Shown here: piece by piece, positions 11,098-21,415 of the stretch
Position numbering within the stretch: the stretch's first letter is position 1
Layout of the letters: each line of letters opens with the position of its first letter
Assembly (NCBI GenBank): GCA_039707465.1
Contig: CM077644.1
Span: 95,399,375-95,463,374, forward strand
Source: Rhabdophis nuchalis
Lineage: Eukaryota; Chordata; Lepidosauria; Squamata; Natricidae
Length of the DNA: 64,000 bases
Reading direction: 5' to 3'
The notes under the pieces: generated by a model
Told to the model about the DNA's origin: nothing
The model's input: only the letters and a program-made list of their open reading frames with translations
Database searches by the model: none
Position numbers and translations under genes: made by a program

Positions 11098-11640
11098 ATT
11101 ATTATTATTATATTGTGGTTAATCTTTGGTGAGATTCACAGCCTTTGGGGCTAGTTGGTAGCTCAACAGCTCGAGTCCTAACCAAGGACCTAGGAACTGT
11201 CAAGGTAACATCAGAGGATATAAGCTGTTCCAAGCAGGGTGGCCCTTTGTAGAGTCAGAATGCTCAAGTCCGGCAAACCTAGAACCTCCACATAGAGAGG
11301 CAGTCCCCTAGGTATTGCTCCAAGGGCTCCAATCACAATCGGGACAACACACGACTTTCTCTTCCATAGTCACTCAACTTCAATTTGCAAGTCCCGGTAT
11401 TTTGTGATTTTTTCTTGCTGCTTATTTTCAATTCGTGCCTCACCAGGTATTGCAATGTCAATGAACCATACTTTTTTCTTTTCAATTATTGTTATATCAG
11501 GTGTGTTGTAGGACAAGTGCCTGTCAGTCTGAATTCTGAAGTCCCACAAGATCTTGACTTTCTCATTCTCTAAAACTTTCTCAACCTGATGTTCCCAGTG
11601 TTTTTGCTGTACTCAAATCCAAAATAATAATTATTATTAT
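11098..11640 (-). mobile_element. R4-like LINE 3' end, copy 3, with REL-endonuclease motif
   Basis: On the minus strand there is a coding stretch containing ILWDFRIQTDR, then PD-(12 residues)-D (PD codons at 11496-11501, D at 11457-11459), then IAIPGEARIE. PD-X12-14-D is the catalytic signature of the restriction-like endonuclease at the C-terminus of R2/R4-type LINEs. A stop replaces a codon in QIEVE*LW. The (ATT)n tail at 11098 marks the 3' end. Clade assignment is by motif only. Confidence 0.6.
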
Positions 11641-12840
11641 TATCATCATCAACAACAACAACGATTGTCCAATCAATGGATAGTTCAATCAACTCTTGCT
11701 GGTCCAATCAATTTGGAGAACCCTGCTCAAGATAGAAGAGGAAAGGGCAATGGAAGTTGCGAGAACAGCTTAAAGTTGGAAACAGAAAAGAATGAGGAAA
11801 AAAACACTCCAGTTGCGTGAATTTGAAACAGCCTGAGTGTGATAACCGTACTGCCTTATGATATCAACTGTGATAATATATTTTAGAAATGCCGTACATT
11901 TGCTTGCAAGAGGCTCACCCTGAATATTTATAAGTATGCTGGGAGGATTAGCTATAGGCACCAACCTCCCAGTCAAGCAAAGAGACAAAGACAACTGATC
12001 TACTACTTCAACTAGAGTCACATCAGGTTGTCATGCCAGCTGACTACTTTATTCAATCAGCATAGTCAGCCCTGATGCAAAGGCAGCCTTCCAGGGAACC
12101 TGTGCTTGAGAGTTCACAACAGTCTCAGGCAGAGTTGTTGCAAGGCTGAGATCTGAAAGGGGGAAAGTAGATATTGATCCAGCAGCTCACAGCCAGGAAT
12201 GGAAAATGTTTGAACCTAAGATCTAAAGAACCCAGCCAGAGGTAAACCTGCAGGACATTTTGGGGGCTTTTGCAAGATCATATATGTAAGGAAGGCAATA
12301 ACACACAAGAAGACTTTTCTTACAGTTTGGGAATCCTGTTTTTAGCTTTTTTGGGGGGGGGGGGGGGAATCTGAACGTAATTGAGCTTGTAGATGCTAAG
12401 CTTGTAGGGCTGAACTCAGCTTCCTGCCTGGAATCAAAGAGACCAAGGCTTTCCTTGTCTTGAGAAGACAACTATTAGAAGTTGCAGCTTTGGGATCTCA
12501 ACCCAGAAGGGGTTCCTAGGAACAAAAAAATAACAACAATTCCAGGGATCTCCAAATATTCCAGAAAAGACAGTGTGATCAGTAGTCAGGATTTTTTTTA
12601 AAGTAAAAGCTAAAGGACAGGTAAGTTATAGCAAGGTTGATACACCAAGAACTTATAGTATAAGAAAGATGGATATGAGAATATGCCAGCACTCAGAAAA
12701 GTATTTTCTGACTAAAATATATATATTACATTTTCCACACAAAAGACAGAAAAGTCTAGACCAGGGTTCTCCATACTTGGCAACTTTAAGACTTGTGGAC
12801 TTCAACTTGATAAAGTCCACAAGTCTTAAGTTTGAAGACC

Positions 12841-13679
12841 TGTTGGAAGAAATGTCCATCTGGGTTCAGCTCCAAGTGGGGAAAAAGACACTGGAGACAT
12901 GGGGGCTGCTTGGAAAGATGGTTTAATGGTGGACAGGACCACATGGCTTGAGTCCTGAACAGAAATCACATGCTTCAATGTTGGGTGAAGAAAAAAAGGG
13001 ACAGAAGAGCTGAGAGTTCCTGGCTTTATATACTCTCTGTTCGGCCCAACCTCTCTGTTTCCTGTTCCTGTGTAAGAAATGTGTTCTGATTGGTTGTCAG
13101 ATTCCCATGATGCCATGCAGGGGCAACTCTCTAGGCGAGGGGTAGTCAACCCTTTTTATACCTACCGCCCACTTTTGTATCTGTTAGTAATAAAATTTTC
13201 TAACCGCCCACCGGTTCCACAATAATGGTGATTTATAAAATAGGGAAGTCAATTAAATAAAAAAAGGAAAGTGCTTCAGTATCGGACAAAACCTCTACCG
13301 CCCACCGTGAAAGCTACAACGCCCACTAGTGGGCAGTAGGGACCAGGTTGACTACCACTGCTCTAGGCTTTATTTTCAGTCCAAGTTTGAGTTTCCAGAT
13401 GCCATGGGGTGAGTAGGGTAAAGGGCTAATAATACTATCATGCCTTAATCCCATCACCCTGGAGCTGAAGGGGGAAAACTCTTTATTATGTAGAATAGAC
13501 TGGCTTGGGCATTTTAGTGGGCCATTAAGGACAGTGGGGGCTATTAAGAGTGAGTCTGTTTCCTGCCTAAAAACATGTTTCCCCATTTCTATTCCAGGGA
13601 AATATAATATTCCGACCTTTTCAATATTTCCCAGGATATTTCAGTTTTCTAGCAGAGGGGTGGGTTTTAACTTCCTACA
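12841..13679 (+). mobile_element. Solo LTR (with nested hAT), inside a MITE
   Basis: It begins TGTTGGAAGAAATG and ends AACTTCCTACA. The 4-bp duplication GACC (12837-12840, 13680-13683) is perfect. It shares CCATCTGGGTTCAGC and CATCACCCTGGAGCTGAAG with the copy at 2264-2686. It contains TTTATATA (about 13023) and a nested element at 13137-13360. No internal coding region remains. Confidence 0.82.
13137..13360. mobile_element. hAT-like MITE nested in the LTR
   Basis: The ends GAGGGGTAGTCAACC and GGTTGACTACCACTG are inverted repeats. The target duplication CTCTAGGC is perfect (13129-13136, 13361-13368). CCGCCCAC repeats occur inside. Confidence 0.88.
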
Positions 13680-13704
13680 GACCTCTGGTCTAGACAAAGC
13701 CTGA

Positions 13705-13908
13705 CCTTCTGACAAGCAAAGTCAATGGGGAAGCCAGAATCATTTAACAACTGTATTATTAACTTAAGAGCTGCAATGATTCACTTAACAACTGTGGCCA
13801 GAAAGGTTGCAAAACAGGGGGGGGGGGAAACCACGCTCCTAACTATTGTCTTGCTTAGCAACACTATTTTGGCCTTAACTGTGGTCGTAAGTCAAGCACT
13901 GCCTATAC
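13705..13908. mobile_element. Tigger-like element, partial
   Basis: It matches the inner part and right end (GTGGTCGTAAGTCAAG) of the family at 9400 and 21894. The left half is absent. Confidence 0.6.
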
Positions 13909-14084
13909 TATTTTTCCTGAACATTATGTAGGATTGGACTGGATCAATGTTTTTGAGTCTTGACAACTTTAAGATATGTAGATTTCAGTGCTCAGAATTC
14001 CCTAGCCAAGATGATCCTTATGGGGCCCTTTTGGTCCAAAATTCCATGCTCCTATGCATTTTGGTTCGAAATTCCATGCTCCTA

Positions 14085-14465
14085 GGGATGCGGTGGCTCA
14101 GTGGCTAAGACGTTGAGCTTGTCAATTCGAAAGATTGGCAGTTTGGCAGTTCGAATCCCTAGTGTCGTGTAACAGAGTGAGCTCCTGTTACTTGTCCCAG
14201 CTTCTGCCAACCTAGCAGTTTGAAAGCATATAAAAATTTAAGTAGAAAAATAGGAACCACCTTTGGTGGGAAGGTAACAGTGTTCCGCACGCCTTCGACA
14301 TTAGGAACGTGTTTGCTTAGCATTTTAATGCAGGCTTATTTAATCCACATGACCACAGAGATGTCTTTGGATAGCGCTGGCTCTTCGGCTTTAAAAGCAA
14401 GATGAACACAGTCCCCTATAGTCAGGAACAATTAGCACATATGTGCAAGGGGAACCTTTACCTTA
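14085..14465 (+). mobile_element. Sauria SINE, full length
   Basis: The head GGGATGCGGTGGCTCAGTGG, B-box GTTCGAATCCC, the GGTGGGAAGGTAACAG body and a tail ending GGGGAACCTTTACCTT are all present. A small internal duplication (TTAGGAACGTGTTTGCTTAGC region) distinguishes it from the 4409 copy. Confidence 0.9.
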
Positions 14466-14469
14466 TGCA

Positions 14470-15930
14470 TCCTTTGATGGAAGCCACCTGTGGTCCCTTT
14501 TTGCATCATCAAGCACATATATACAGCAGCTGGTTTTAAAGCAATGCAAAAAATCTGAAGAAGATACACAAAATATAGGCTAATGCCCAAGGCACAATTA
14601 TACTCTGCTGCGAAGCCTTATAACCTACTTTATGGATCACAGATTTTGCCAACTCTCATTAAAACAATTGGAGGGGAAAAACGAAAGCAAACGAGGTCTG
14701 GATGTGTGCCTGAGAGACAAAAACAGAGAACAATATGGTCCCAGGTTCATGAATGTTAAATGATGTATAATTGGGCTTGATTACTAGGCACAAACATCCT
14801 GGTACCGGGAAAAAATTAAATCCACCAGATGGTCAATAAGTCAGTACATACACATTTTAATTACCAAAAAGGCTGAAAGTGGCTGGTGCATTTATAACAC
14901 AGATAAGGAAAGAAGCAGAACAACAGAGGCCAGGCCGTAGGTCTGATGTGGAAAAGCAGGAGCAGAGGAACTGACTGAAAGAACAGCCTACTCATATTTC
15001 TCTACAAACAACATGCCAGGTCTGAAGAAACAGATTACTTTGAAGATGAGGAGCATTCTCATCCATCATTTATCAACACTGCTTGCTGTCAGGCAGCTGT
15101 GGGTACTGTTAAAGCCCTGTACTGTTAAAATTGCTGTTGCTCTGTCTGTCACAATCCAAAGAAATCTATGGATAGGGATCAAAGTTAATGCAGTGGGCGG
15201 GGAGCGGGCTGAAACCAGATCGGGATTACATTTAGAAGTGCCAATCACATCCTGCATATTCAGTTTGATCAAACATGTTAACTAGCAGAAGCTACTTAGG
15301 TAGCTTTTAATCAATTGGAAGGAGGAAATAGAGAGAAGAATCAAAAGAACCCCCGGCTGGTTGTTGGTTTTCCTTTTAATTACATTCTAATTTCCATGGA
15401 TTATACCATGTCTGAGCATGTACAGACAGCTTTGTGGCAAAGCTACCACTATAGGTAGTTGCAATGTCAGGCAGACAACAAAATTGAAAAGGAAAGTCAA
15501 GATAGTGGATAAATAATAACGTTTTCCTATTTCAAGATCTGAAATGTTGTTACTGTCATCATAAAAAAATAACAAAACACCTGTAAAACTTGAGCCTACC
15601 CAAGATTATTTTTACTATATACAGTTTGCACGGATCTGCAGTCCAAAGCATACAATTTATCTGGAAGAAGAAATCCAAAATGCTCAATGCATATCAATAT
15701 GTGTATTAATATATTGCATGGTTGTTTTTTTTAATCCTTGTAAATTCAGCATCATCAATGAGTAGGTAACTTTAGAAGTTTAAATTATGAACAAATAATT
15801 CAGGTCTCTTCCAAAAAACAAAATAGCTTCCCTAATTTCATGCCCTGTTGTTTTACAATGCCTGAAATTTGCACACAAACTTGGTCCATGTTTGGTAGCC
15901 ATTATAGAAGTTTTAATGCAACATATCAGT
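14470..15930. other. No supported feature
   Basis: Unique-looking sequence with no recognisable exon, SINE or transposon terminus. Confidence 0.5.
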
Positions 15931-15934
15931 AGAC

Positions 15935-16265
15935 CAGCGTTTTTCAACCACTGTGCCGTGGCACACTAGTGTGCCGTGAGATATTGTCTGGTGTGCCGTG
16001 GGAAAAATTCCAATTTCATCCGTAACATGCGGCTTCGGCTCACAAATATGAACAATTATAAAATACTTTATTATTTCATAATAAAGTAATTATAAAATAA
16101 TTTCTTTGTGTTTATTTGATTCCTATTCAAGAGAATTACTTTATATATAGTCAATATAGGCACAGAGTTAAAAAATTTTAACATTTTCTAATGGTGGTGG
16201 TGTGCCTCGGGATTTTTTTTCATGAAAAAAGTGTGCCTTTGCACAAAAAAGGTTGAAAAACACTG
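15935..16265. mobile_element. hAT-like non-autonomous element
   Basis: The ends are CAGCGTTTTTCAACC and GGTTGAAAAACACTG, and CAGTAGAC is duplicated perfectly (15927-15934, 16266-16273). GTGCCGTG/GTGTGCC motifs lie near both ends. Confidence 0.9.
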
Positions 16266-16437
16266 CAGTAGACAACTACTGTAGATATGGAAGGAAGATA
16301 AGTCAACAATTTCAGTTTGAGGAAAATAATAGAGATAGAAGTCCTTGAAAAAGATCCACCAAGAGTTGCTCCGAATAGTAAAATGGGTGATATATAAATG
16401 TAATGAATGATAACAATAAATAATAACAACCTACAGA

Positions 16438-16505
16438 TCAGAAGTGGGTTGCTCCCAGTTTGGCCCGGATCAGCCGAACCAGTAGCACCGGGATTTGAAA
16501 CCATA
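16438..16505. mobile_element. hAT-like element end fragment
   Basis: CAGAAGTGGGTTGCTCCC resembles the CAGTGGTGGGTTCC terminus of the elements at 28898 and 43988. No opposite end is seen. Confidence 0.4.
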
Positions 16506-17118
16506 CAGATACCCTGAAACAAATGAAGTATTCTATCCAAACCAAACTCGTCTCTACCTGACATATATATTTTAAATGCAATTGCATTTTAGATAACATT
16601 TTAACCACTTTATATTAATTTTGTGCACAAAACCAATTGATCTTTGTTTACTGGCAAATTTGGCTCTTAAACATAATGAACCCAGGCAAAAGAATTCTCT
16701 TTTGATAGCAGCACTGTTTATGCTACACCACTAGGAATAGGAACTTAAAAGTCATCTTAGAAGTCTAATTCTAATTTTCTGGTCCCTGTTTTTCAAGATT
16801 ATTGAGAGGAAGTACAAATTAAGCCTCACCCAGTGCTTCAGATTAAGTGAAGGATTAGGCAAAGATTTTCTGAGAAGTATAAATTACAGGCTTAAGAAAA
16901 AAAAAAGCATTTGTTCTTTGAACCATGGGTTGCCTGGGCCTTGAAAAGACTGAGACAAAAAATAGAGCAGTCCAAACAAAAGCTGTACTTAATTAAAACA
17001 ATATTTCAATGCATTAATTACAATAGCATGTCTTTAATTTTAATTAATTTAAAAGATTTAATTCTCTCATATTTAATAATTTCTGTGTTGGGTAACTTAA
17101 AAAGAACAATTCAATAGC

Positions 17119-18868
17119 AAATGTGGGAGAGCTCCGAGACCATATCTGAGGCTTTTGAGGGGATCATATGGCTTCATAGCCTCAAGTTATGGAACTCATC
17201 CTGGGAGACGACACGAGGCTGGCTCCAGGGCATTGTCAACGCATCTTTGAGTGAGGGGTCCGTACCTGCCGTCTTGAAAGAGGCGGTAGTGAGGCCCCTC
17301 CTCAAGAAGCCGTCCCTGGACCCGGCATTATTAGAGAACTATCGTCCGGTCTCCAACCTTCACTTTTTGGTGAAGGTTGTTGAGAGTGTGGTAGCCCAAC
17401 AGTTTCCGCGACACCTGGAGGAAGTTGATTATCTAGACCCGCACCAGTCCGGCTTCCGACCCGGTCACAGTACCGAGACGGCATTGGTCGCGTTGGTTGA
17501 TGATCTCTGGAGGGCGCGGGATAGAGGTTATTCCTCTATCCTAGTCCTATTAGACCTCTCAGCGGCTTTTGATACCATCGACCATGGTATCCTATTGCGC
17601 CGACTGGGGGGGTTGGGGCTGGGAGGCACCGTTCTGCGGTGGTTCTCATCCTACCTCTCTGGTCGATCGCAATATGTGTTGACGGGAGGGCAGAAGTCGA
17701 TCTCGAGGCCCCTCGTATGTGGGGTTCCTCAGGGGTCGGTCCTCTCGCCCCTCCTTTTCAACACATATATGAAGCCGCTGGGTGAGATCATCCGTGGTTT
17801 TGGGGTGGAGTACCATCTGTACGCTGATGATACTCAGTTGTACATATCCACCCCAGACCACCCCAACGATGCCGTCGAAGTGCTGTCCCAGTGTTTGGAG
17901 GCCGTACGGATCTGGATGGGTGGTAACAAACTCAAGCTCAACCCTGCCAAGACTGAGTGGCTGTGGTTTCCGGCACTCCGGTTCAGCCAGATTATTCCAA
18001 CTCTGGCCATAGGGGGCGAAACACTGGCCCCCGTGGAGAGGGCGCGCAATTTGGGTGTCCTCCTGGATCCCCGGCTGTCCATGGAAGACCATGTGGCAGC
18101 CGTGGCCAGGGGGGCGTTTCATCAGGTACGCCTGATGCGCCAATTGCGCCCCTTACTGGACCGGGCTGCCCTTCGCACAGTCACTCAAGTTCTCGTGACG
18201 TCCCGACTCGACTACTGTAAGGCTCTCTACATGGGGCTTCCCTTGAGATGCACCCGAAAGCTACAGTTAGTCCAAAACGCAGCCGCGCGGGTGATTATGG
18301 GAGCCACTAGATGCTCCCACATAACACCGATCCTGTGCGAGCTGCATTGGCTTCCTGTGGTCTTTCGGGTGCGCTTCAAGGTCTTTACGACCATCTTTAA
18401 AGCGCTCCATGGCTCGGGGCCTAGTTATTTGCGAGACCGCCTCTTGCCCCATACATCCCTTAGACCGATACGCTCCCACAGAGAGGGCCTTCTCAGGGTG
18501 CCGTCGGCCGGGCAATGCCGACTGGCGACACCCAGGGGAAGAGCCTTCTCTGTGGCGGGGCCAGCCCTTTGGAACGACCTACCCCCCGAATTACGCACCA
18601 TCACCGACCTCCGCCTCTTCTGCCAATGTCTAAAGACATACCCATTCCAACAAGCCGGCCTAGCCTAACCTCCCATGGGGACTTTTAGATAGTTTTATTG
18701 GGTATTTTAAAATTGGGTTTTTAGCATAGGATAAGACGGTTTAATTTATATTTTAAATTGTGTATTTATTTTTGTACTCTGTATGTTTTTTTTATTTCCT
18801 GTGCGCCGCCCTGGGTCCTCTGCGGAGAAGGGCGGGATATAAATGTAAATAAACTAAACTAAACTCTG
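17119..18868 (+). mobile_element. CR1/L3-clade LINE copy A, 5'-truncated, RT frame open
   Basis: An uninterrupted 515-codon frame (17121-18668) encodes reverse transcriptase. Motifs are NYRPVSNL (residues 73-80), LDLSAAFD (144-151, motif A), [10 protein letters not shown] (201-210, motif B), YADD (234-237, motif C), [11 protein letters not shown] and LGVLLD, then the C-terminal [20 protein letters not shown] block. The endonuclease and ORF1 are missing, so it is truncated at the 5' end. A roughly 180-bp 3' UTR with CCGCCCTGGGTCC and ATATAAATG precedes a short (CTAAA)n tail. It lies upstream of ALG14 and is probably young, but dead. Confidence 0.92.
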
Positions 18869-19067
18869 CCTTAGAGCTTAGAATACTGTACTAAGATAAA
18901 AATACATAGTTATGAAACATTACTTGGCTATGGAAGATACTATAGCATGAGTCTGTCTTATCTATTTATCTACCCTCCCCACCTCTCTCTCCCCCCCTCC
19001 CTGTCTACAGCTCCTCTCACTAATCTAGCTAAAGACAATAAAAATCCAACCTAATACACCCAAAAAT

Positions 19068-19400
19068 ATTTTTTTTTGTAAAACAATTTTTATTGGTTTT
19101 TAAAGTATACATAGGAAAAGGGATATAGGGTAAATATAACATTTTAGTAGCTTCCATGCCGATAATGGTGGTCCACCCAAAACTGCATAAAAGTACAATT
19201 TTTTAGAAAGAAAAAAGGATAAGCATGTTCATAATTTACATTGTATAATTCATACGTTCAATCATATTTTTCTTGCCATCTATTGTATCGACAATCACAA
19301 TAAAATTTCAAATAAAGTCATTTTTGAGATCTACACCAAAAAATATTGATAAAGGCTGCATTTCATGCATATAGTTCCAATTGCTTCATTTCAAATGTTC
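19068..19400 (-). mobile_element. Probable L1-type LINE 3' end, antisense
   Basis: A T-run is followed by GTAAAACAATTTTTATTGG, which reads on the minus strand as an AATAAAAATTG...poly(A) 3' terminus. The body is non-coding. The family call is tentative. Confidence 0.4.
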
Positions 19401-19861
19401 ATATGTCTCGCCAAAGCTTTAATTATGATGCATTAAAATTTCTGTTTTCATATATGTATATGTTGTGAATTTTTGTGAGGAAGAGATATTTAGTAGACAT
19501 ATTCTGAATATCACAAAGCAGTACCTGTTCCAGATAATCCAGATAATTTTGTAATTGCATGCACCATTGGAGTGAGCCATTCCAAAGAATATCAAAACGT
19601 GGGTGGGTGGGATTCTGGTGCTGGATTGCATTTTTTTAATACATTCAGAAGAAAGCTTCTCTTTAAACAGATATGAATTTATTACTGATTGATTTTAATG
19701 TCTAAGGAAAAAGAAGAAAAATATTAACCAAGTTGAAAGAAAGCCAATTCATGGAGAGGAAGTGAATACATGTCTTCCATCCAGACTTTTAGGTCAGCTA
19801 TCAATTTTTCATCAATATAAAGTAATATTTTCAGTGGCATCCCAAACAGCAGAGTCTACAG

Positions 19862-19996
19862 CAGGGATGTCCAAACTTGGGAACTTTAAGACTTGTGGAC
19901 TTCAACTCCCAGAATTCCCCAGCCAGCATAGCTGGCTGGGGAATTCTGGGAGTTGAAGTCCACAAGTCTTAAAGTTCCCAAGTTTGGACATCCCTG
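19862..19996. mobile_element. Palindromic hAT MITE
   Basis: The arms (CAGGGATGTCCAAACTTGG...) are almost perfectly complementary around a central CATAGCTGG. The target duplication GTCTACAG is perfect (19854-19861, 19997-20004). Confidence 0.95.
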
Positions 19997-20071
19997 GTCT
20001 ACAGCAAATCCCAATGGCGCCAGAATTAACACCCCTTTAGTGACATTGTGATTCAATTGCTATCTCTTTAT

Positions 20072-20564
20072 CAGGGGTGGGCTCCTGCCAGTTCTACCCT
20101 CTTCTATAGAAGAGGTTCCACAAATCTACAGTGCCGAACCGGTTCCAGCTCCCTCCCCCCACCCATCCACACATCATTAAGATGAAGAGCGAGAGGAGGA
20201 ATTCTGGGAGTTGAAGTCCACAAGTCTTAAAGCTGTCAAGTTTGAACACCCCTGGGGTTTTTTTTCCTAAAGGGTTAGGGCTGCCAGGGTCTTGTAACTT
20301 GACAGCTTTAAGACTTGCATGCTTCAAATGCCAGAGTTTCTGAGCCAACATTTTGGTTGCTAAGCAAGAGCGTTGTTAAGTGAGTTTCACCACATTTTAC
20401 AAGTTGGCCACACCCACCCAGTCACATGACTGCCAAGCCACTCCCACTTGGTCACCTGGCTGGCAAGCCACACACCCCACCCAGTCACATGACTGCCAAG
20501 CCACCCCCACATAGCAGGCCACACCCACAGAAGAGGTTCTAAAAAAAATTGAAGCCCACCACTG
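20072..20564. mobile_element. hAT-like composite element (CAGGGGTGGG type)
   Basis: The ends are CAGGGGTGGGCTCC and GAAGCCCACCACTG. The flanks CTCTTTAT and CTCTGTAT form a 7/8 8-bp duplication without a central TA. Inside are a MITE remnant (GAATTCTGGGAGTTGAAG, 20200-20253) and repeated CCACACCCACCCAGTCACATGAC units. Very close relative at 51000-51446. Confidence 0.75.
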
Positions 20565-20759
20565 CTCTGTATTTGCTGTTTTTGACACAAGTATGTCGTC
20601 ATGGTATTTGTATTGATTTCATGATGAAATTTCATCTACTGGCACCTTGGCATTATATTTAAAAAGGAAGAGTCGGCCTGTCCACAGTCCATTCCGTATA
20701 CCTTGTAAATTATAATTTTTTAAGATACAATAATATATGCAGTTTAATATTGCCTAGCA

Positions 20760-20785
20760 AAAACAAAACAAAACAAAACAAAACA
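20760..20785. repeat. (AAAAC)n short tandem repeat
   Basis: Five units of AAAAC (ACAAAACAAAAC...). Confidence 0.85.
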
Positions 20786-20869
20786 CCAAACACTAGAACA
20801 GTCTTATATCTTTAGTAAACGGACCTTCTTCAATCTTAAATTCCTAATAAGGTTGTTTTGTTTCACTAA

Positions 20870-21276
20870 ATACAGAACACAAAAACGACGAGCGCCATTC
20901 TCACCATGAGCTAATAGAAAAAAAAGCGCATCTCTCGTAAGGGTAAAAGAGTCCCTGCGGATTTTACTCTGCTAGTCGTTGCGGTCTATAGGGGTCAGTG
21001 CTCATCTCTATTTCACCTGTCGTGCTCATAAAACAACTCTAGGCCGTGCTGTCTCTTTAGCCGTTTCGAAAATATTTTCGGGTTTTTTTTTTATTTTAAG
21101 CAAGCATTGCAACTATATACAATCAACGATTGCAAAAATAACAACAACCACCCGGGAACAGTGACGAAAACCCTTTTGACGAACGTTTCTGCCGTATTTT
21201 GAACTACTTCGGCTCCCGTAATTCCCCTACAGCTTCCTACAATACTGGAGAGGTTTATCGAACGACGGTACTGGAT
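20870..21276 (+). promoter_or_regulatory. ALG14 promoter / 5' UTR region
   Basis: This is unique sequence with locally raised CpG (AACGACGAGCG, CGTTGCGG, TTTCGAAAATATTTTCGGG, ATCGAACGACGG) between repeat-rich DNA and the ALG14 start codon. There is no clear TATA box at a normal distance. That fits a housekeeping, CpG-type promoter, though the density is modest. The transcription start cannot be fixed from sequence. Confidence 0.5.
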
Positions 21277-21415
21277 ATGGAATGGTCGTTTTGGGCAAAG
21301 CTGGGCGTCTCAGTCTCCTTTTTCCCTTTGCTGATTCTTTTCGTCCTGCGGTTTGTAAAACGACGTCCTGTCACTCCTGATGCTGATGTCAAACTCCTAG
21401 TGGTGGCCGGTTCTG
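21277..21415 (+). CDS. ALG14: ALG14 coding exon 1
   Basis: This exon has 46 codons plus the first base of a split glycine codon. I chose the ATG at 21277 (MEWSFWAKLG...) because the frame upstream has no other ATG, only a TTG at 21199. It also places the single predicted transmembrane helix at the extreme N-terminus, as in the family. The donor is TTCTG|GTAAGA at 21415/21416. If the intron were retained, the frame would reach a stop at 21430, so the splice is needed. The human N-terminus is poorly conserved, so the exact start is less certain than the GSG end. Confidence 0.9.

Larger units (their letters stand above)
12762..13687. mobile_element. hAT MITE split by a solo LTR
   Basis: The left part (12762-12840) starts CAGGGTTCTCC and the last bases are GACCTCTG (13680-13687). 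GTCTAGAC flanks the whole (12754-12761, 13688-13695). Removing 12841-13679 and one GACC leaves a short palindromic MITE like its relatives. Confidence 0.85.

Noticed and set aside
17646..18515. Minus-strand frames up to 165 codons opposite the LINE
   Set aside because: Shadow frames of the reverse transcriptase gene.
1..20870. Search for a divergent neighbour gene upstream of ALG14
   Set aside because: No exon with splice signals and conserved coding sequence was recognised in the left 21 kb.
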